A stretch of 64,000 nucleotides of DNA, from NCBI RefSeq assembly GCF_023343835.1, contig NC_064449.1, forward strand, positions 620,001 through 684,000. Reading direction: 5' to 3'. This DNA is from Lagopus muta. Its lineage: Eukaryota > Chordata > Aves > Galliformes > Phasianidae. The notes below the pieces were generated by a model. It ran no database searches and had not been told where the DNA came from. It saw only the letters and a program-made list of their open reading frames with translations. Shown piece after piece: positions 62,871 through 64,000 of the stretch; position 1 is the first letter of the stretch, and each line of letters starts with the position of its first letter. Position numbers and translations under genes: made by a program.

Positions 62871-64000
62871 GGTTTTGTTTTTCTTTTTTTTTTTTTTTTT
62901 CTATCTGTCCCTGTTTGACTGCTGAAACCCAACATCATTTTAGTGCAATGCAAATTATCAGACCCTGAGGTTAACTCTCTAAAATGCTCTGGTATATGCT
63001 CATTCCACCTTTGCTCCACAGATAAGCCCTCATTCATGACTACTTTGATGCTGAGATTTTCTTATCCCACTTTAACGGCATCCAACACACCCCACAGATT
63101 ATTTTGTTCACAGAGGGAATAGGTATTAGCCATTGATAACAAAAAAAGAGACAGAATGTTCATATGACATTTGTTCCTATAGTCGATCAGGAATTCTTTT
63201 TTTTTTTTCACCCCTGGAATTCATTTCCAAACCCTTTTTAGCAAGCATAAGTATGCTATCAGGTATCCAGTTTTGGCTAGCCTGTCCTAAAGAGGAGATG
63301 ACTGGAGGGAGATGCACCCAGAAGTTCAGTGGTTTTCCTAAATATTTCATTTGAAAAAAAAAAAAAATCTGCACAGTATTATATTATCTAATGTATATAC
63401 ATATACTATCTATGAAAATACTATCTGTAAAGCTTTTTCAAATTTTAGACCCTCATGGATACAATGGAGAAAGTAACTCCATTTATCAGTACAGTTTTCC
63501 ATTGAGCAGACTGTTTTCCAACTGCTAGCCCAAAAATCCAAACATGTACACAAATGACTTTCTCCAAGCAATTGCAGGTTAGCTGGGGATACCAGGTTCT
63601 AGTTTTGCATCTTTGTATTTTACTGTCTAACCACAGTTACCCAATGTCATTTCAATGTAGTCACCTGTTCATCCTACCTGAAATTTAGCAATTGCCAGTT
63701 CACGGTACCGAGTTTGAAACAGCAGTTTGAAGATGGATATGTGATAATCACAAGGCATTTCCCCTTCAGTGCATGGAGAGGAGGAACAGCTGCAGCTCCC
63801 CAAAAGATTTTACAAGAGCTGCATCCAGAACTTGGCCAATATTTCCATGTTAGTTGCTGTCCTTTTTCAAGAAGGATGGATAAGATCCAGTCCAAGGAAG
63901 CAGATGTTTTGAATTACAGAATGAACCCTGTCTAGAGCCTAGCCTTCATGGCCACTGGAGTCCAGCTTGAGTCTGTATTATGCTAAGAGATTTTCCCAGA
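62871..64000. other. Single-copy non-coding sequence with homopolymer runs
   Basis: A T17 run at 62884-62900, a T-run at about 63197-63209 and an A-run at about 63354-63367 are present. No gene or dispersed repeat is recognised up to the window end. Confidence 0.5.

Overview
This window looks like non-coding nuclear DNA from a bird, most likely a chicken-like species. The evidence is a set of CR1 LINE fragments. One keeps the typical avian CR1 3' end at 7657-7734, with a tail of repeated ATTCTGTG octamers. Others show CR1 reverse-transcriptase and 3' UTR sequence. Dispersed repeats are otherwise sparse, and the background is AT-leaning and CpG-poor. Nothing suggests bacteria, phage or plasmid: no dense strand-coherent genes, no Shine-Dalgarno-led operons, no rRNA or tRNA, and no CRISPR array. 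CR1 also occurs in crocodilians and turtles, so 'bird' is an inference from tail type and repeat density.

I could not support any complete protein-coding gene. The longest open frames are produced by two giant simple-repeat tracts. The other frames of about 100-200 codons look like chance. The strongest structures are these. (1) A CpG-dense patch of about 175 bp at 4255-4430, a candidate promoter or alternative first exon. (2) A poly(T)-abutting CR1 fragment at 4569-4790. (3) A 0.67 kb GGAA/GGGA/GGGAGGAA mosaic at 20536-21203. (4) A 0.56 kb pentanucleotide tract at 50804-51365, ordered in four blocks TTTCC, TTCCC, TCCCC, TCCTC. (5) Nine CR1 pieces of at least two ages, several lacking the 3' end or with an internal deletion. 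(6) A nearly identical 80 bp duplication at 41358-41438 and 41942-42020. (7) A 37 nt open segment at 33251-33287 framed by a good AG acceptor and a GTAAGT donor. (8) A possible solitary LTR around 35269-35614.

Layout: 1-4254 is single-copy sequence. The CpG patch and first CR1 lie at 4255-4790. Mostly unique sequence with small A/T, G and CT tracts runs to 20.5 kb. The GGAA mosaic is followed by an old antisense CR1 at 21990-22365. Unique sequence from 22.4 to 50.8 kb holds the candidate micro-exon, LTR-like segment, duplication and further CR1 pieces. The pentanucleotide tract is followed by unique sequence to the end. Several stretches (11.58-11.85, 18.06-18.53, 37.1-37.96, 42.23-42.5, 54.85-54.97, 59.51-59.66 and 62.64-62.87 kb) are repeat-free, rich in TAAT-type motifs and, in places, keep CpGs. 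They read like conserved non-coding elements. That would fit a gene desert or large intron near a developmental regulator, but conservation cannot be shown from one sequence. I did not find a convincing new biological system; the ordered repeat tracts are the most unusual items.
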